A stretch of DNA of 64,000 nucleotides, from NCBI RefSeq assembly GCF_002067135.1, contig NZ_CP020105.1, forward strand, positions 1,302,001-1,366,000. The letters run 5' to 3'. Shown one piece after another: positions 45,884-55,002 of the stretch. The notes under the pieces were generated by a model. The model did no database searches. It was not told the DNA's origin and was given only the letters and a program-made list of their open reading frames with translations. The first letter of the stretch is position 1. Every line of letters begins with the position of its first letter. The position numbers were made by a program, and so were the translations under genes. Source of the DNA: Spirosoma rigui. GTDB lineage: Bacteria; Bacteroidota; Bacteroidia; Cytophagales; Spirosomataceae.

Positions 45884-46336
45884 ATGAAAGTTAGACCCTC
45901 CGCCCTGATCTGGCGCCACCATAACAACCAGACCGAAATCCTGCTGATGCACTACCGCTATGGTGGGCAGGATGTATTTGCTTTACCCGGCGGCAACTGC
46001 GACCGGGGCGAAACCCTGCCGGAAACGGTAGTCCGTGAACTGCGGGAGGAACTGGGTGTTACGGTCGACATTGGCGAGATGATTCTGGCGGGCGAAATGC
46101 TGCTGTCTGAGCGGAATGATGATGTGCTGCACGTAGTGTTTTCGGCCCGCAATCTTCAGGGCGAACCAATCCTCAACCCGGACGAGACGACAGCGCTGGA
46201 TCTGGACTGGGTGCCCGTAGTGGGCCTAGACCAGCTGAACCTGTACCCAAACGTTGGTGACCGGATTCAGTCCTGGTTCAGCTCTGCTACGTATCTGGGC
46301 TACATTGGCCGAATCCAGCAGCAGTACTTCGGCTAA
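45884..46336 (+). CDS. NUDIX hydrolase
   Basis: A 150-residue hydrolase of nucleoside-diphosphate-linked compounds. The NUDIX box is intact: G-x5-E-x7-RELREELGV (starting at GGNCDRGE). It lies 21 bases after lhgO, so it is probably cotranscribed. Substrate unknown; house-cleaning of an oxidised or ADP-linked metabolite is the usual role. Confidence 0.9.
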   Translation: MKVRPSALIWRHHNNQTEILLMHYRYGGQDVFALPGGNCDRGETLPETVVRELREELGVTVDIGEMILAGEMLLSERNDDVLHVVFSARNLQGEPILNPDETTALDLDWVPVVGLDQLNLYPNVGDRIQSWFSSATYLGYIGRIQQQYFG

Positions 46337-46353
46337 TAAATCCATTCGCGCGT

Positions 46354-46809
46354 ATGAGCGACACACTTATTCAAACTCTGAAGATCCTGTTTCGGCGCGA
46401 CCTGAACCAGCTCAAGCGTGAGATTGAGCAGTACGGGCGTGAGTCGGCTATTTGGTGCGTTGAAAACGAGATCACCAACTCGGCCGGGAACCTGTGTCTC
46501 CACCTCATTGGAAACCTGAACACCTACATTGGCGGTGAACTGGGGAAAACAGGCTATGTACGGAACCGCGAGCTGGAGTTTTCGCTAAGCGATGTGCCGC
46601 GTACCGAATTACTGGCTAAGATCGACGACACCATACGCGTCGTTGATCAGGCGCTGGACAAGGTTACCAGCGCCCAGCTGGAAGAAGAATACCCCATACT
46701 GGTCTTTGAGAAGAAAACGTCGACCGGGTACTTTCTGGTCCATTTGTCGACCCACCTGGGCTATCATTTAGGGCAGATCAACTACCACCGCCGACTACTG
46801 GACAGTTGA
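46354..46809 (+). CDS. DinB-like protein (DUF1572)
   Basis: A 151-residue four-helix protein. The metal-site His residues appear as LHLIGNLNTYI and STHLGYHLGQINYHRRL, the typical spacing of DinB/YfiT-like proteins. A role in thiol-dependent transfer or stress is known for some members; here it is only inferred. It starts 17 bases after the NUDIX gene. It converges on the symporter gene, which ends 26 bases away. Confidence 0.88.
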   Translation: MSDTLIQTLKILFRRDLNQLKREIEQYGRESAIWCVENEITNSAGNLCLHLIGNLNTYIGGELGKTGYVRNRELEFSLSDVPRTELLAKIDDTIRVVDQALDKVTSAQLEEEYPILVFEKKTSTGYFLVHLSTHLGYHLGQINYHRRLLDS

Positions 46810-46835
46810 TAAAGAGAATTGGAACCAGCTGGATA

Positions 46836-48209
46836 CTATGAACGGTCTCTGCCCAGCAAACTCCCCGCTACCATAGCCACAGTACTAACCAGCAGGCCCA
46901 GCATCATGGGTGGATAACTGGTGTCGGCCCACATGCAGACCAGCCAGCTGACCAGGCCAAGGCTCATTGACCACAGACACCCTGCCAGGTTGGCCCGTTT
47001 CCAGTAGATACCGGCCGTGAGGGGAACAAAAAGCGATACCAGGCTGAAAGCCGATGATTCACCGACGAGTTCAAAGATGTTAGTGCTGCGGGCGGTGCTC
47101 ATCCAGACTGAGCAGATCGTGATGATAACTACGGCCCAGCGAATGGTTTTTAGCAACTGTTTGTCGCTGAGGTCAGGCACGAAAAACTTCACCACATTCT
47201 CGCCGAATACGGCGGCCGGTGCCAGAATAGCCCCGCTCGATACGCTCAGGATGGCCGATGTGACGGCCCCGAAGAATAGCACCTGTAAGGGTAATCCGCC
47301 GTGCTGCATGACCATATTCGGAATAATAAGCTGCGGGTCTTTACCCAGATCAGGGTGGAGCATACGGGCGGTGAGCGCAATGAACAGGGGCAACATCGCT
47401 ACGGTCAGGTACATTCCCGATGCCAGATACGACGCCCGTACTGAAGTATTTTCTGTTTTGGCGGCCATGACACGCTGAAAGATGTCCTGTTGCGGAATAG
47501 ACCCCAGGCCAATGGTCATCCAGGCGCCCAGGTATACGACCCAGTCTTTGAACGTAGCCCGGGGTAGAAACCGGAAGAAATCGGGTGGTGTCTGTCGAAA
47601 AATAGGCTCCCAGCCGCCCACTTCCTTCCAGAGCAGGACCGCTAGGACCGCCAGTGCCAGAATGATGATCAGGTTATGAAAGAAGTCGGTGATGGAGATG
47701 GACCACATGCCTCCCAGCAGCGTATAAGCCATAACAACCGCTGCGCTGAACAAAATACAATACTCGCGGGACACCCCCGTCACTACGTTCAGCACGATAC
47801 CGATGGCGATGAACTGAGCCGCAATCCAGCCAAAATAAGACGGGATCGTCATTACAGCTGATAACAACTCTGCCGACCGGCCAAAGCGAATCCGGAAGTA
47901 ATCGCAGAACGTCGTGATGTGTAGGCGATAGAGCGGGCGCGCAAAAAAAGCGCCGACCAGAAATAAGCACAGGGCGGACCCGAACGGCTCTTCAATAATG
48001 GCGGGAACACCTCCTTCTACAAACATAGCCGGGGCGCCCATGATTGTTTCAGAACCGAACCAGGTGGCAAACGTAACCGATGCTGCCAGCACAAGCGGTA
48101 ATCGGCGGCCAGCCAAGACAAAGTCCTGCGAAGTAGTTACGCGCCGGGTTGCCCAAACGCCAACCGCAATATTAGATACCAGGTAAAGGGCAATGAAGGT
48201 GAGAAGCAT
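46836..48209 (-). CDS. Sodium:solute symporter, SSS family
   Basis: A 457-residue inner-membrane transporter with about 13 spans. FVLAGRRLPLVLAASVTFATWFGSE near the start and the helix with GSIPQQDIFQRVMAAK are family landmarks. It belongs to the solute:sodium symporters; the substrate may be a sugar, a polyol or a carboxylate. It is downstream of the inositol oxygenase gene on the same strand, so transport of a related compound (a uronate or inositol) is a fair guess. The start codon is 15 bases after a terminator-like hairpin, see 48225-48270. ATG 48209 is preferred to the longer frame. Confidence 0.87.
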   Translation of the reverse strand: MLLTFIALYLVSNIAVGVWATRRVTTSQDFVLAGRRLPLVLAASVTFATWFGSETIMGAPAMFVEGGVPAIIEEPFGSALCLFLVGAFFARPLYRLHITTFCDYFRIRFGRSAELLSAVMTIPSYFGWIAAQFIAIGIVLNVVTGVSREYCILFSAAVVMAYTLLGGMWSISITDFFHNLIIILALAVLAVLLWKEVGGWEPIFRQTPPDFFRFLPRATFKDWVVYLGAWMTIGLGSIPQQDIFQRVMAAKTENTSVRASYLASGMYLTVAMLPLFIALTARMLHPDLGKDPQLIIPNMVMQHGGLPLQVLFFGAVTSAILSVSSGAILAPAAVFGENVVKFFVPDLSDKQLLKTIRWAVVIITICSVWMSTARSTNIFELVGESSAFSLVSLFVPLTAGIYWKRANLAGCLWSMSLGLVSWLVCMWADTSYPPMMLGLLVSTVAMVAGSLLGRDRS

Positions 48210-48224
48210 AGGGTAATTTCCACA

Positions 48225-48270
48225 AAAAAGCACCCGGTGTACAAAGGCAGTTGTATACCGGGTGCTTTTT
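48225..48270 (-). terminator. Terminator-like hairpin directly before a symporter start codon
   Basis: Arms of 18 bases (48225-48242 and 48253-48270) pair with one non-Watson-Crick position; read on the minus strand the stem is followed by six T. The symporter ATG begins 15 bases later. It may end transcription from the inositol oxygenase gene or act as an attenuator for the symporter. Confidence 0.8.
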
Positions 48271-48425
48271 GATACGAGAACAATACGCACATCCACTGAA
48301 AGATCAGTTACAGCGCGGGCGGTAGGTTCACTCTGCTAGTCAACGTGCTCAATTCATTCTTTGAGATACACCCAGATCTGGTTTACGGTGGGTACGAATG
48401 GCAGAGCAAGCTGGCCTGTTTATAC

Positions 48426-49292
48426 TTACAACCGCAATGTAGCCGGTAAGTATTTTGCAATCAGGTCCTCGTAATACGGTTTGAGCTCGCTGACAACGGG
48501 GGGCTTGGGGCTTTTCGAGTACAGATCATATGGGTTGAACTTACGTACCCACTCGAACATCGCGTGATCGTGATCGTCCATCAGGTGATTGTAAGCCTCT
48601 TCGCGGTGTTGCGAATAGAAGGAGTGGTAACGCATCATGTATAAGGCTGGCTCAGGCATATGATTTTTCATCAGCTGATACAGATACTCGTCGTGTCCCC
48701 ACGACATATGCACGTTACGCAGCCCGCAGTTAGGTTCGTATACACCGTACTTAGTATTATAGCGCTCGTCGCTGCTGTCGGGGTTATTCGCGAAATATTC
48801 AGGATAGACGATCTTGTCGGAGTGCTGGCATCCTACCGGGAACGTATCGCCCACAACGGCCCACTGCGGCTCACCGAACAGGCACAGGACCTTGCCCATG
48901 TCATGCAGAAAGCCCGTTAATACGAACCAGTCCGGATGACCGTCGGCCCGAATAGCCTCGGCGGTTTGCAGCAGGTGCTGAAGCTGGTCGAGGTCGGTGT
49001 CGGGGTCTGAGTCATCAACGAGTGTGTTGAGAAACTCCATAGCACCCCATACGGGTAATTCTTTTTTGTTGAAGGCTAGAAACTCGCGCTCCTTCTCCCG
49101 AACGAAATCATACGTCTGGTAGGTGTGATTGAGCCGGTAAAACTCACGAACTGTGTCGCGGGCCGGATCATCGTAGTTGCGGTAATCTTCTTTAGCCTTG
49201 GTATCCGTTTCGGGGTAGCGGATCAGCAAGTCGTCTTCCCATTGGTCGAGGGAGGCCAGAGGGCTGATTTCGGCGTTGTTGAAAGCTGTCAT
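48426..49292 (-). CDS. Myo-inositol oxygenase (MIOX)
   Basis: A 288-residue di-iron enzyme that opens myo-inositol to D-glucuronate. The iron ligands seen in animal MIOX line up: His106 (LQHLLQTAEAIR), His130-Asp131 (GFLHDMGKV), a His in HMSWGHDEYLY, a His in MRYHSFY, and the Asp in FNPYDLYSKSP. Size equals mammalian MIOX (285). ATG 49292 is preferred; an upstream TTG adds 17 residues. It lies between two sodium symporters on the same strand. Inositol use is therefore likely; further steps of glucuronate breakdown are not in this window. Confidence 0.94.
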   Translation of the reverse strand: MTAFNNAEISPLASLDQWEDDLLIRYPETDTKAKEDYRNYDDPARDTVREFYRLNHTYQTYDFVREKEREFLAFNKKELPVWGAMEFLNTLVDDSDPDTDLDQLQHLLQTAEAIRADGHPDWFVLTGFLHDMGKVLCLFGEPQWAVVGDTFPVGCQHSDKIVYPEYFANNPDSSDERYNTKYGVYEPNCGLRNVHMSWGHDEYLYQLMKNHMPEPALYMMRYHSFYSQHREEAYNHLMDDHDHAMFEWVRKFNPYDLYSKSPKPPVVSELKPYYEDLIAKYLPATLRL

Positions 49293-49397
49293 GTGTCGTT
49301 GTGCGTTTTCAGGAGTAAACCTAGCTAAAAAATTAACGGTCAATGGATTAAAATGGTATTTATTTATGCTGTTAACGGGTATTATGCCGGAAATTAC

Positions 49398-51035
49398 TTA
49401 CCAGAACATAGCGTATAAAACGGCCAGTAAACTGAAAATAGCAACAGAGCCAGCCACGAATGATCGGGATACACGGAACATCTGGCGTTCCACAATAACG
49501 CCTTTATCGGCGGCCAGCTGGGTAGGGTCCGTCAGGGAAACGACGACCATCAACGCGACATCGATGCAAAATACCCAGGTGGTCCGGTGTAGAAAAGGAA
49601 TCGGGTCAGACTCTGTACCGAACAAAGCGGTGACGAATGGCCAGAACTTGAGTAGAATTGAAAGCGGAATCGTCAAAATGGCCACCGTCATGGCAGCCCG
49701 GTTCGTGGCTCGCTTCCAGAAAAAGCCCAGCAGGAAAATGGCGAAGACGCCGGGTGTAATGAAATTAGTGTATTCCTGGATGTATTGATAGACCTGATCG
49801 AGCGCCCGCAGCATGGGAGCAATGGCAACGGCGATGGCAAACGAAACGATGACAGCCCACCGCCCCACATTAACCAGCTTCTGCTCAGAAGCCGTTTTGT
49901 TCATGTATTTCTTGTAAATGTCGAGCGTGAAAATGGTCGATATGGAGTTGCACTTCCCCGCCAGCGACGCCACAACAGCTGCCGTAAGGGCTGCAAAAGC
50001 CAGTCCTTTCATCCCCACTGGCAGCAGATTCATCAGTACGGGATAGGCCTGGTCGGGTTTAACCACGCCCGACGCATCGGTCATGGCCGCCCGGAACGGA
50101 CCACTCTGGTAGAGAACATAGGCGGCAATACCGGGAATGACAACGATCAGTGGGATCATCAGCTTCAGGAAAGCCGCAAACAGGATGCCGCTACGGGCTG
50201 TCTTCAGGTCGGCACCCAGTGTCCGCTGAACAATGTACTGGTTGCAGCCCCAGTAGTAGAGATTATTGAGCCACATACCGCCCAGCACCAGCGACATACC
50301 CGGCAGGGCGTCGTAGTGGGGCTGACCCTTGCTGAAATACATATGAAAATGGTCATCGGCCTGTTCGCGAAGCGTCAGCAGTCCGTTCCAGACGCCCGCT
50401 GTTCCCGATTGTTCGGCGACGAGCTGCAGCGCCAGATACGTTACGACCAAACCACCGAAGATGAGCACGACCACTTGAATAACGTCGGTGTAGCCAATGA
50501 CTTTCATGCCGCCCAGGGTGATAAAAATGGCAAAGATGGCCAGGCCAATGGTGCAGGTGGTAAATGAAATACCCGCCAGGGATTCAATGGCGATAGCACC
50601 CAGGTAGAGGATCGACGTCAGGTTAACCAGTACGTAGACAACGAGCCAGAAGACGGCGAGGATGGTGCTGACCGTATCGCTGTAGCGCTGCGCCAGAAAC
50701 TGGGGCATGGTATAAATATGATTCCGGAGGTAGATAGGGATGAAAAACATGGCTACTACGACCAGCGTTGCCGCAGCAATCCACTCGTACGATGAAATAG
50801 CCAGACCCATGGCGAAGCCTGAACCTGCCATACCAATAAAATGCTCGGCCGATATATTCGATGCGATCAGCGACGCACCGATGGCCCACCAGGTGAGGGA
50901 CCCTTCTGCCAGGAAAAAATCATTTGTGTTCGTTACCGCCGTTCGTTTTCGCTGGTAGACCCAGTACCCGTATCCGACAACGACAACCAGGTAAATACTA
51001 AATACGACGTAATCGGCAGTGGCAAGGTGATTCAT
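49398..51035 (-). CDS. Sodium/sugar or inositol cotransporter, SGLT type
   Basis: A 545-residue inner-membrane protein with about 14 spans. GSGFAMGLAISSYEW, WGCNQYIVQRTLGA and GKCNSISTIFTLDIYKKYM are marks of the SGLT subgroup of the SSS family, which includes bacterial vSGLT and inositol carriers. It is transcribed just ahead of the MIOX gene (105-base gap), so import of myo-inositol is the best guess. Sugar uptake is the alternative. Confidence 0.88.
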   Translation of the reverse strand: MNHLATADYVVFSIYLVVVVGYGYWVYQRKRTAVTNTNDFFLAEGSLTWWAIGASLIASNISAEHFIGMAGSGFAMGLAISSYEWIAAATLVVVAMFFIPIYLRNHIYTMPQFLAQRYSDTVSTILAVFWLVVYVLVNLTSILYLGAIAIESLAGISFTTCTIGLAIFAIFITLGGMKVIGYTDVIQVVVLIFGGLVVTYLALQLVAEQSGTAGVWNGLLTLREQADDHFHMYFSKGQPHYDALPGMSLVLGGMWLNNLYYWGCNQYIVQRTLGADLKTARSGILFAAFLKLMIPLIVVIPGIAAYVLYQSGPFRAAMTDASGVVKPDQAYPVLMNLLPVGMKGLAFAALTAAVVASLAGKCNSISTIFTLDIYKKYMNKTASEQKLVNVGRWAVIVSFAIAVAIAPMLRALDQVYQYIQEYTNFITPGVFAIFLLGFFWKRATNRAAMTVAILTIPLSILLKFWPFVTALFGTESDPIPFLHRTTWVFCIDVALMVVVSLTDPTQLAADKGVIVERQMFRVSRSFVAGSVAIFSLLAVLYAMFW

Positions 51036-51124
51036 GCGGGGCAGGTGGGTTTAAGGGATATTCACCTACAAAGCAGGACTGGGCCTGATTTTACCACAAT
51101 GAAGGGAGATCCATCAAAATCAGA

Positions 51125-51200
51125 TAGCCCCTGTGGGTGGCTACAACTGCTGACAGGACATACAATCCCTGCCAGCAGTTGTAGCCACCCACAGGGGCTA
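51125..51200. terminator. 28-base perfect inverted repeat after accC
   Basis: Arms at 51125-51152 and 51173-51200 are perfectly complementary over 28 bases with a 20-base loop that can add a few more pairs. It starts 30 bases beyond the accC stop on the minus strand. A T-rich stretch follows on both strands. It is likely to be a bidirectional terminator, although the arm length is unusually large. Confidence 0.75.
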
Positions 51201-51229
51201 CTTTTTAAAAGAGCAACGCTTTCGTTTGC

Positions 51230-52572
51230 TTACAGCTTCGAAAAATCGAACGTCTCCAGGAAGGCGGTGGTAAAATGGCCTGATTTGAACGTAGGATCAT
51301 CCATAAGCTTAATGTGGAACGGAATCGTGGTTTTGATGCCTTCGATAACAAATTCCTGCAAAGCGCGCTTCATCCGGGTAATTACTTCTTCCCGCGACTG
51401 CCCCGACACGATGACCTTAGCAATCATGGAGTCGTAGTTCGGTGGAATGGTATACCCCGCATACACGTGGCTGTCAATCCGGACACCATGACCACCGGGC
51501 AGGTGAAGTACCGTAATCTTGCCCGGCGACGGCCGAAATCCATTGGCCGGATCTTCGGCGTTGATGCGGCACTCCATAGCAAAAAGCTTCGGGGTGTAGT
51601 TCCGGCCCGTGATTTCAGAACCGGCGGCTACTTTAATCTGCTCCTTGATAAGATCAAAATCCGTTACCTCTTCCGTAATGGGGTGCTCTACCTGAATCCG
51701 GGTGTTCATTTCCATGAAATAGAACTTCCCGTGCTTGTCCACGAGAAACTCGACCGTTCCGGCTCCTTCGTAACCAATGGCCTGAGCACCTTTGATAGCG
51801 GCCTCGCCCATTTCTTCCCGTAGCTCGGGCGATACGATAGGGGACGGCGTCTCTTCAACCAGTTTCTGGTGACGACGCTGGATAGAGCAGTCGCGCTCCG
51901 AGAGATGACACACTTTCCCGAACTGGTCGCCCACGATTTGAATCTCGATATGGCGCGGCTCTTCAACGAATTTTTCCAGGTAAAGACCATCGTTGCCAAA
52001 CGCAGCTCCGGCTTCGGTACGGGCGTCGTTCCAGGCTTTCTCGAACTCGTCTTCGGACCGCACGATCCGCATACCCCGGCCACCACCACCCGCCGTTGCT
52101 TTCACAATGACGGGGTAACCCATCTCGGCCGATAGCTGTTTGCCCTGTTCAACGGACTCCAGCAGCCCGTCGGAACCGGGAATAACCGGAACACCGGCTG
52201 CTTTCATGGTTGCTTTAGCCGTTGCTTTGTCGCCCATGCCGTTGATCTGCTCGGCGGTAGCACCAATGAACTTAATACCGTAGTCGGCGCAAATCTGGGA
52301 GAATTCGGCGTTTTCCGACAGAAAGCCGTAGCCTGGGTGAATGGCATCGGCACCGGTTACTTCGGCGGCCGAAATAATGCTCGGGATACTCAGGTATGAC
52401 TGTCGGCTGGGGGGGGGCCAATGCAAACGGCCTCATCGGCAAAGCGAACGTGCAGGCTGTCGCGATCGGCAGTCGAGTAAACGGCTACCGTCCGAATACC
52501 CATTTCACGGCAGGTCCGAATGATCCGCAAGGCGATTTCACCCCGGTTAGCGATTAATATTTTTTTGAACAT
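51230..52572 (-). CDS. accC: Biotin carboxylase subunit of acetyl-CoA carboxylase, interrupted by a frameshift
   Basis: The gene encodes the ATP-dependent biotin carboxylase, about 447 residues when restored. The N-terminal part starts [21 protein letters not shown] (52572) and runs to AVCIGPPP; the rest resumes as [12 protein letters not shown] in another frame. The break is at a run of nine C on the minus strand (nine G at 52409-52417); ten would restore one frame. ATP-grasp and catalytic blocks ([35 protein letters not shown]) are all intact after the break. This gene is normally essential, so a sequencing slip is most likely; real slippage or a broken copy are alternatives. Confidence 0.93.
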
Positions 52573-52582
52573 GGTATAAATG

Positions 52583-52656
52583 GTGAATGAGTGAATAAGT
52601 GATTGAGTGAATAATCTGTCGCAACTATTCACTCACTCTCTCATTCACTCATTCAC
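52583..52656. repeat. Imperfect inverted repeat of GTGAATGA units between accB and accC
   Basis: Arms at 52583-52613 and 52626-52656 match over the outer 14 and inner 9 positions, with a weaker middle. Both arms are made of simple GTGAATGA/TCATTCAC units. It fills nearly all the 92 bases between accB and accC in the same operon. It may act in RNA processing or as an attenuator; a repeat-expansion origin is possible. Confidence 0.65.
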
Positions 52657-52664
52657 TAATTAAA

Positions 52665-53147
52665 TTAGATGGGTTCTACCAGGAACAGCGGCTGGTCGTA
52701 CTCCACGGGCGTGGCGTTTTCGACGAGTATTTTCACAATACGGCCTGATACTTCCGATTCAATTTCGTTGAAGAGCTTCATGGCTTCAATGATGCAGACA
52801 ACTTTGCCTTCGCTCACGCTGTCGCCCACTTCAACAAAAAGGGGCGAGTCAGGGCTGGCCGACCGGTAGAATGTACCGATCATGGGCGACTTAATGGTAA
52901 TGTAGTTCGAGGTGTCGGCTTTGGGAGCCGCGGGCGCTGCTGGCGCCGGCGTGGCTGCCGGGGCTGCTACCGGAGCCGGTACAGCCGCTGGGGCCGGTGC
53001 GGCTGCTACTGGCGTCGCTTGAGCTACCGGCGTTGCCGATCCATACCGTTTGACGCTGATCTTCAGATCGCTCGTCTCGATGTTAACCTCATCCAGTCCC
53101 GACTGAGAAATGAAGTCAATTAGTTGTTGTATGTCTTTTGTATCCAT
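52665..53147 (-). CDS. accB: Biotin carboxyl carrier protein of acetyl-CoA carboxylase
   Basis: A 160-residue protein that carries the biotin moved between carboxylase and transferase. The C-terminal biotinyl domain ends with [13 protein letters not shown], whose Lys is biotinylated. A Pro/Ala-rich linker (about 43-75) joins a short N-terminal part to it. ATG 53147 gives the normal [13 protein letters not shown] start. Located between efp and accC as in many Bacteroidota. The product depends on biotin, made in part by the bioFD genes elsewhere in the window. Confidence 0.95.
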   Translation of the reverse strand: MDTKDIQQLIDFISQSGLDEVNIETSDLKISVKRYGSATPVAQATPVAAAPAPAAVPAPVAAPAATPAPAAPAAPKADTSNYITIKSPMIGTFYRSASPDSPLFVEVGDSVSEGKVVCIIEAMKLFNEIESEVSGRIVKILVENATPVEYDQPLFLVEPI

Positions 53148-53161
53148 AGTAAGAGTAGTTC

Positions 53162-53237
53162 TAAGCCACAACAGTCGTACTCGTCGTAAGGTAGTAACGC
53201 GCCGGTCATACGGGATAGCTACGACTGTTACGACTTA
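53162..53237. repeat. Inverted repeat between efp and accB
   Basis: Ten-base perfect arms AACAGTCGTA (53170-53179) and TACGACTGTT (53220-53229), extended outward by TAAG/CTTA, with a 40-base loop. It sits wholly in the intercistronic spacer. No T run. Confidence 0.5.
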
Positions 53238-53247
53238 TTGACTACGT

Positions 53248-53811
53248 TTATTTCACCCGTTCAACGTAATCGTGGGTACGGGTATCAACCCGGATCTTCT
53301 GACCCGACTCAATAAAAAGAGGAACCATGATCTTGGCACCTGACTCCACTTCAACCCGCTTTTTGGGGCTGTTGGCCGTATCGCCTTTGATACCTGGTTC
53401 AGCATAGGTAACCTCCAGTTCGACGAAGGGAGGCAATTCGCAGGACAGGGGCGAATCGCTGTCGGCATTGATCAGGATTTCTACTTCCTGACCTTCTTTC
53501 ATCAAATCAGCCCCATCAACCATTTTCTCGTCGAGGTTGATCTGATCGAACGACTCCTGGTCCATGAAGTTGTAACCCGTCTCGTCTTTGTATAGGTACT
53601 GAAACTTCCGGCGTTCGACCCGAACCGGGAAAATAGCTACACCCGAGTTGAACGTATTGTCGAGTACCTTGCCTGAGGTCAGGCTTTTCATTTTCGTCCG
53701 CACGAAAGCCGCGCCTTTTCCGGGCTTTACGTGTTGAAAGTCAGTGATCTGAAAAAGATCGTTGTTGAAGTTGATTACCAATCCATTACGGATATCTGCA
53801 GTCGTTGCCAT
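53248..53811 (-). CDS. efp: Translation elongation factor P
   Basis: A 187-residue three-domain beta protein that relieves ribosome stalling at polyproline. The tip loop reads VKPGKGAAFVRTK with Lys32 at the position modified in many bacteria. Length and order of domains are normal, and MATTADIRNG is a usual start. It lies between fabH and accB on the minus strand, an order seen in many Bacteroidota. The modification enzyme is not in the window. Confidence 0.96.
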   Translation of the reverse strand: MATTADIRNGLVINFNNDLFQITDFQHVKPGKGAAFVRTKMKSLTSGKVLDNTFNSGVAIFPVRVERRKFQYLYKDETGYNFMDQESFDQINLDEKMVDGADLMKEGQEVEILINADSDSPLSCELPPFVELEVTYAEPGIKGDTANSPKKRVEVESGAKIMVPLFIESGQKIRVDTRTHDYVERVK

Positions 53812-53926
53812 ATTAAAAAATATAGGATGTATGCTGTAGGATCAATACTGTTTGCCGCCTGATGCCGGTGTTCTGGTTGCCCGGTACGCTAGATCAGGTA
53901 GTAAACCGCATAAACCATACACAAAA

Positions 53927-54910
53927 TTAATACGCCCACTTCACGTAGGCGGCTCCCCAGGTAAAGCCCCCGCCAAAAGCTGCCAGCACCAGGTTATCTC
54001 CTTTCTTCAACTGCGATTCGTAATCGAACAGGCAAAGTGGAATGGTGGCAGCGGTGGTGTTGCCATACTTGTGGATGTTCATCATTACTTTGTCGGTATT
54101 GATACCCATGCGGTTGGCGGTGGCATCAATAATGCGTTTGTTGGCCTGGTGCGGTACTAACCAGGCTACGTCGTCACCGGCGAGGTGATTGCGTTCCATG
54201 ATCTCGGCCGACACGTCAGCCATATTCTTGACCGCAAACTTGAATACCGACGGGCCGTCCTGGTAGACGTAGTGCCAGCGTTTTTCTACCGTTTCGTGGG
54301 TGGGCGGGTACCGGCTGCCACCTGCTTTCTGGAGCAGATGCTGTTGCCCCGATCCATCCGAACGGATAATTGAGTCCAGAACACCGTACCCATCCTCATT
54401 TGGTTCGAGTAGTACGGCCCCGGCCCCATCGCCGAACAGTACGCAGGTTGTGCGGTCGGTATAGTCCGTGATAGCCGACATTTTATCGGCCCCCACAATG
54501 ATCACTTTGCGGTATTTTCCGGTTTCAATGAACTGCGTACCTATCGTCAGAGCGTATAGGAAGCCTGAACAGGCCGCCTGCACATCGAAGCCTCCTACGT
54601 TCCGGATACCAACCATATCGCTGATGAGGTTGGCCGTGCAGGGAAACACATAGTCCGGTGTGGTGGTAGCACAAATGACCAGATCGATCTCTTCCGGTTT
54701 GGTATTTGTCTTCTCGAGGAGTCCTGCCACCGCTTTCGCTCCCATGTGGGAGGAGCCCATGCCTTCACCCTTCAGGATGTGGCGTTCCTTAATTCCGGTA
54801 CGGGTGGTAATCCATTCGTCGTTCGTATCCACCATCCGCTCCAGTTCAGCATTGGTCAGTACGTAGTCGGGAACGTAACCGTGGATTCCTGTTATGGCAG
54901 CTTTACTCAT
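53927..54910 (-). CDS. fabH: Beta-ketoacyl-ACP synthase III
   Basis: A 327-residue enzyme that starts fatty-acid synthesis by condensing acetyl-CoA with malonyl-ACP. The triad is clear: Cys114 in [10 protein letters not shown], His in VPHQANKRI and Asn in [10 protein letters not shown]-terminal [12 protein letters not shown] is typical. It follows plsX in the cluster. The 115-base gap to efp contains imperfect inverted repeats but no gene. Confidence 0.96.
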   Translation of the reverse strand: MSKAAITGIHGYVPDYVLTNAELERMVDTNDEWITTRTGIKERHILKGEGMGSSHMGAKAVAGLLEKTNTKPEEIDLVICATTTPDYVFPCTANLISDMVGIRNVGGFDVQAACSGFLYALTIGTQFIETGKYRKVIIVGADKMSAITDYTDRTTCVLFGDGAGAVLLEPNEDGYGVLDSIIRSDGSGQQHLLQKAGGSRYPPTHETVEKRWHYVYQDGPSVFKFAVKNMADVSAEIMERNHLAGDDVAWLVPHQANKRIIDATANRMGINTDKVMMNIHKYGNTTAATIPLCLFDYESQLKKGDNLVLAAFGGGFTWGAAYVKWAY

Positions 54911-55002
54911 AGGTGGGTAGGTGTACTCAGTGAGTAGTTTGGTATGAGCCAGTACCGATCAGCTCGGTAGCCTGTCGCTTATCAGCCAGTCACTAACACC
55001 TG

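Noticed and set aside
49785-50567. 260-codon plus-strand frame opposite the SGLT-type gene
   Set aside because: His/Gln-rich translation of a hydrophobic gene read backwards; no domain.
52583-52656. Possible CRISPR-like repeat array in the GTGAATGA units
   Set aside because: Units are short, contiguous and without unique spacers, so this is a simple-sequence palindrome and not a CRISPR.
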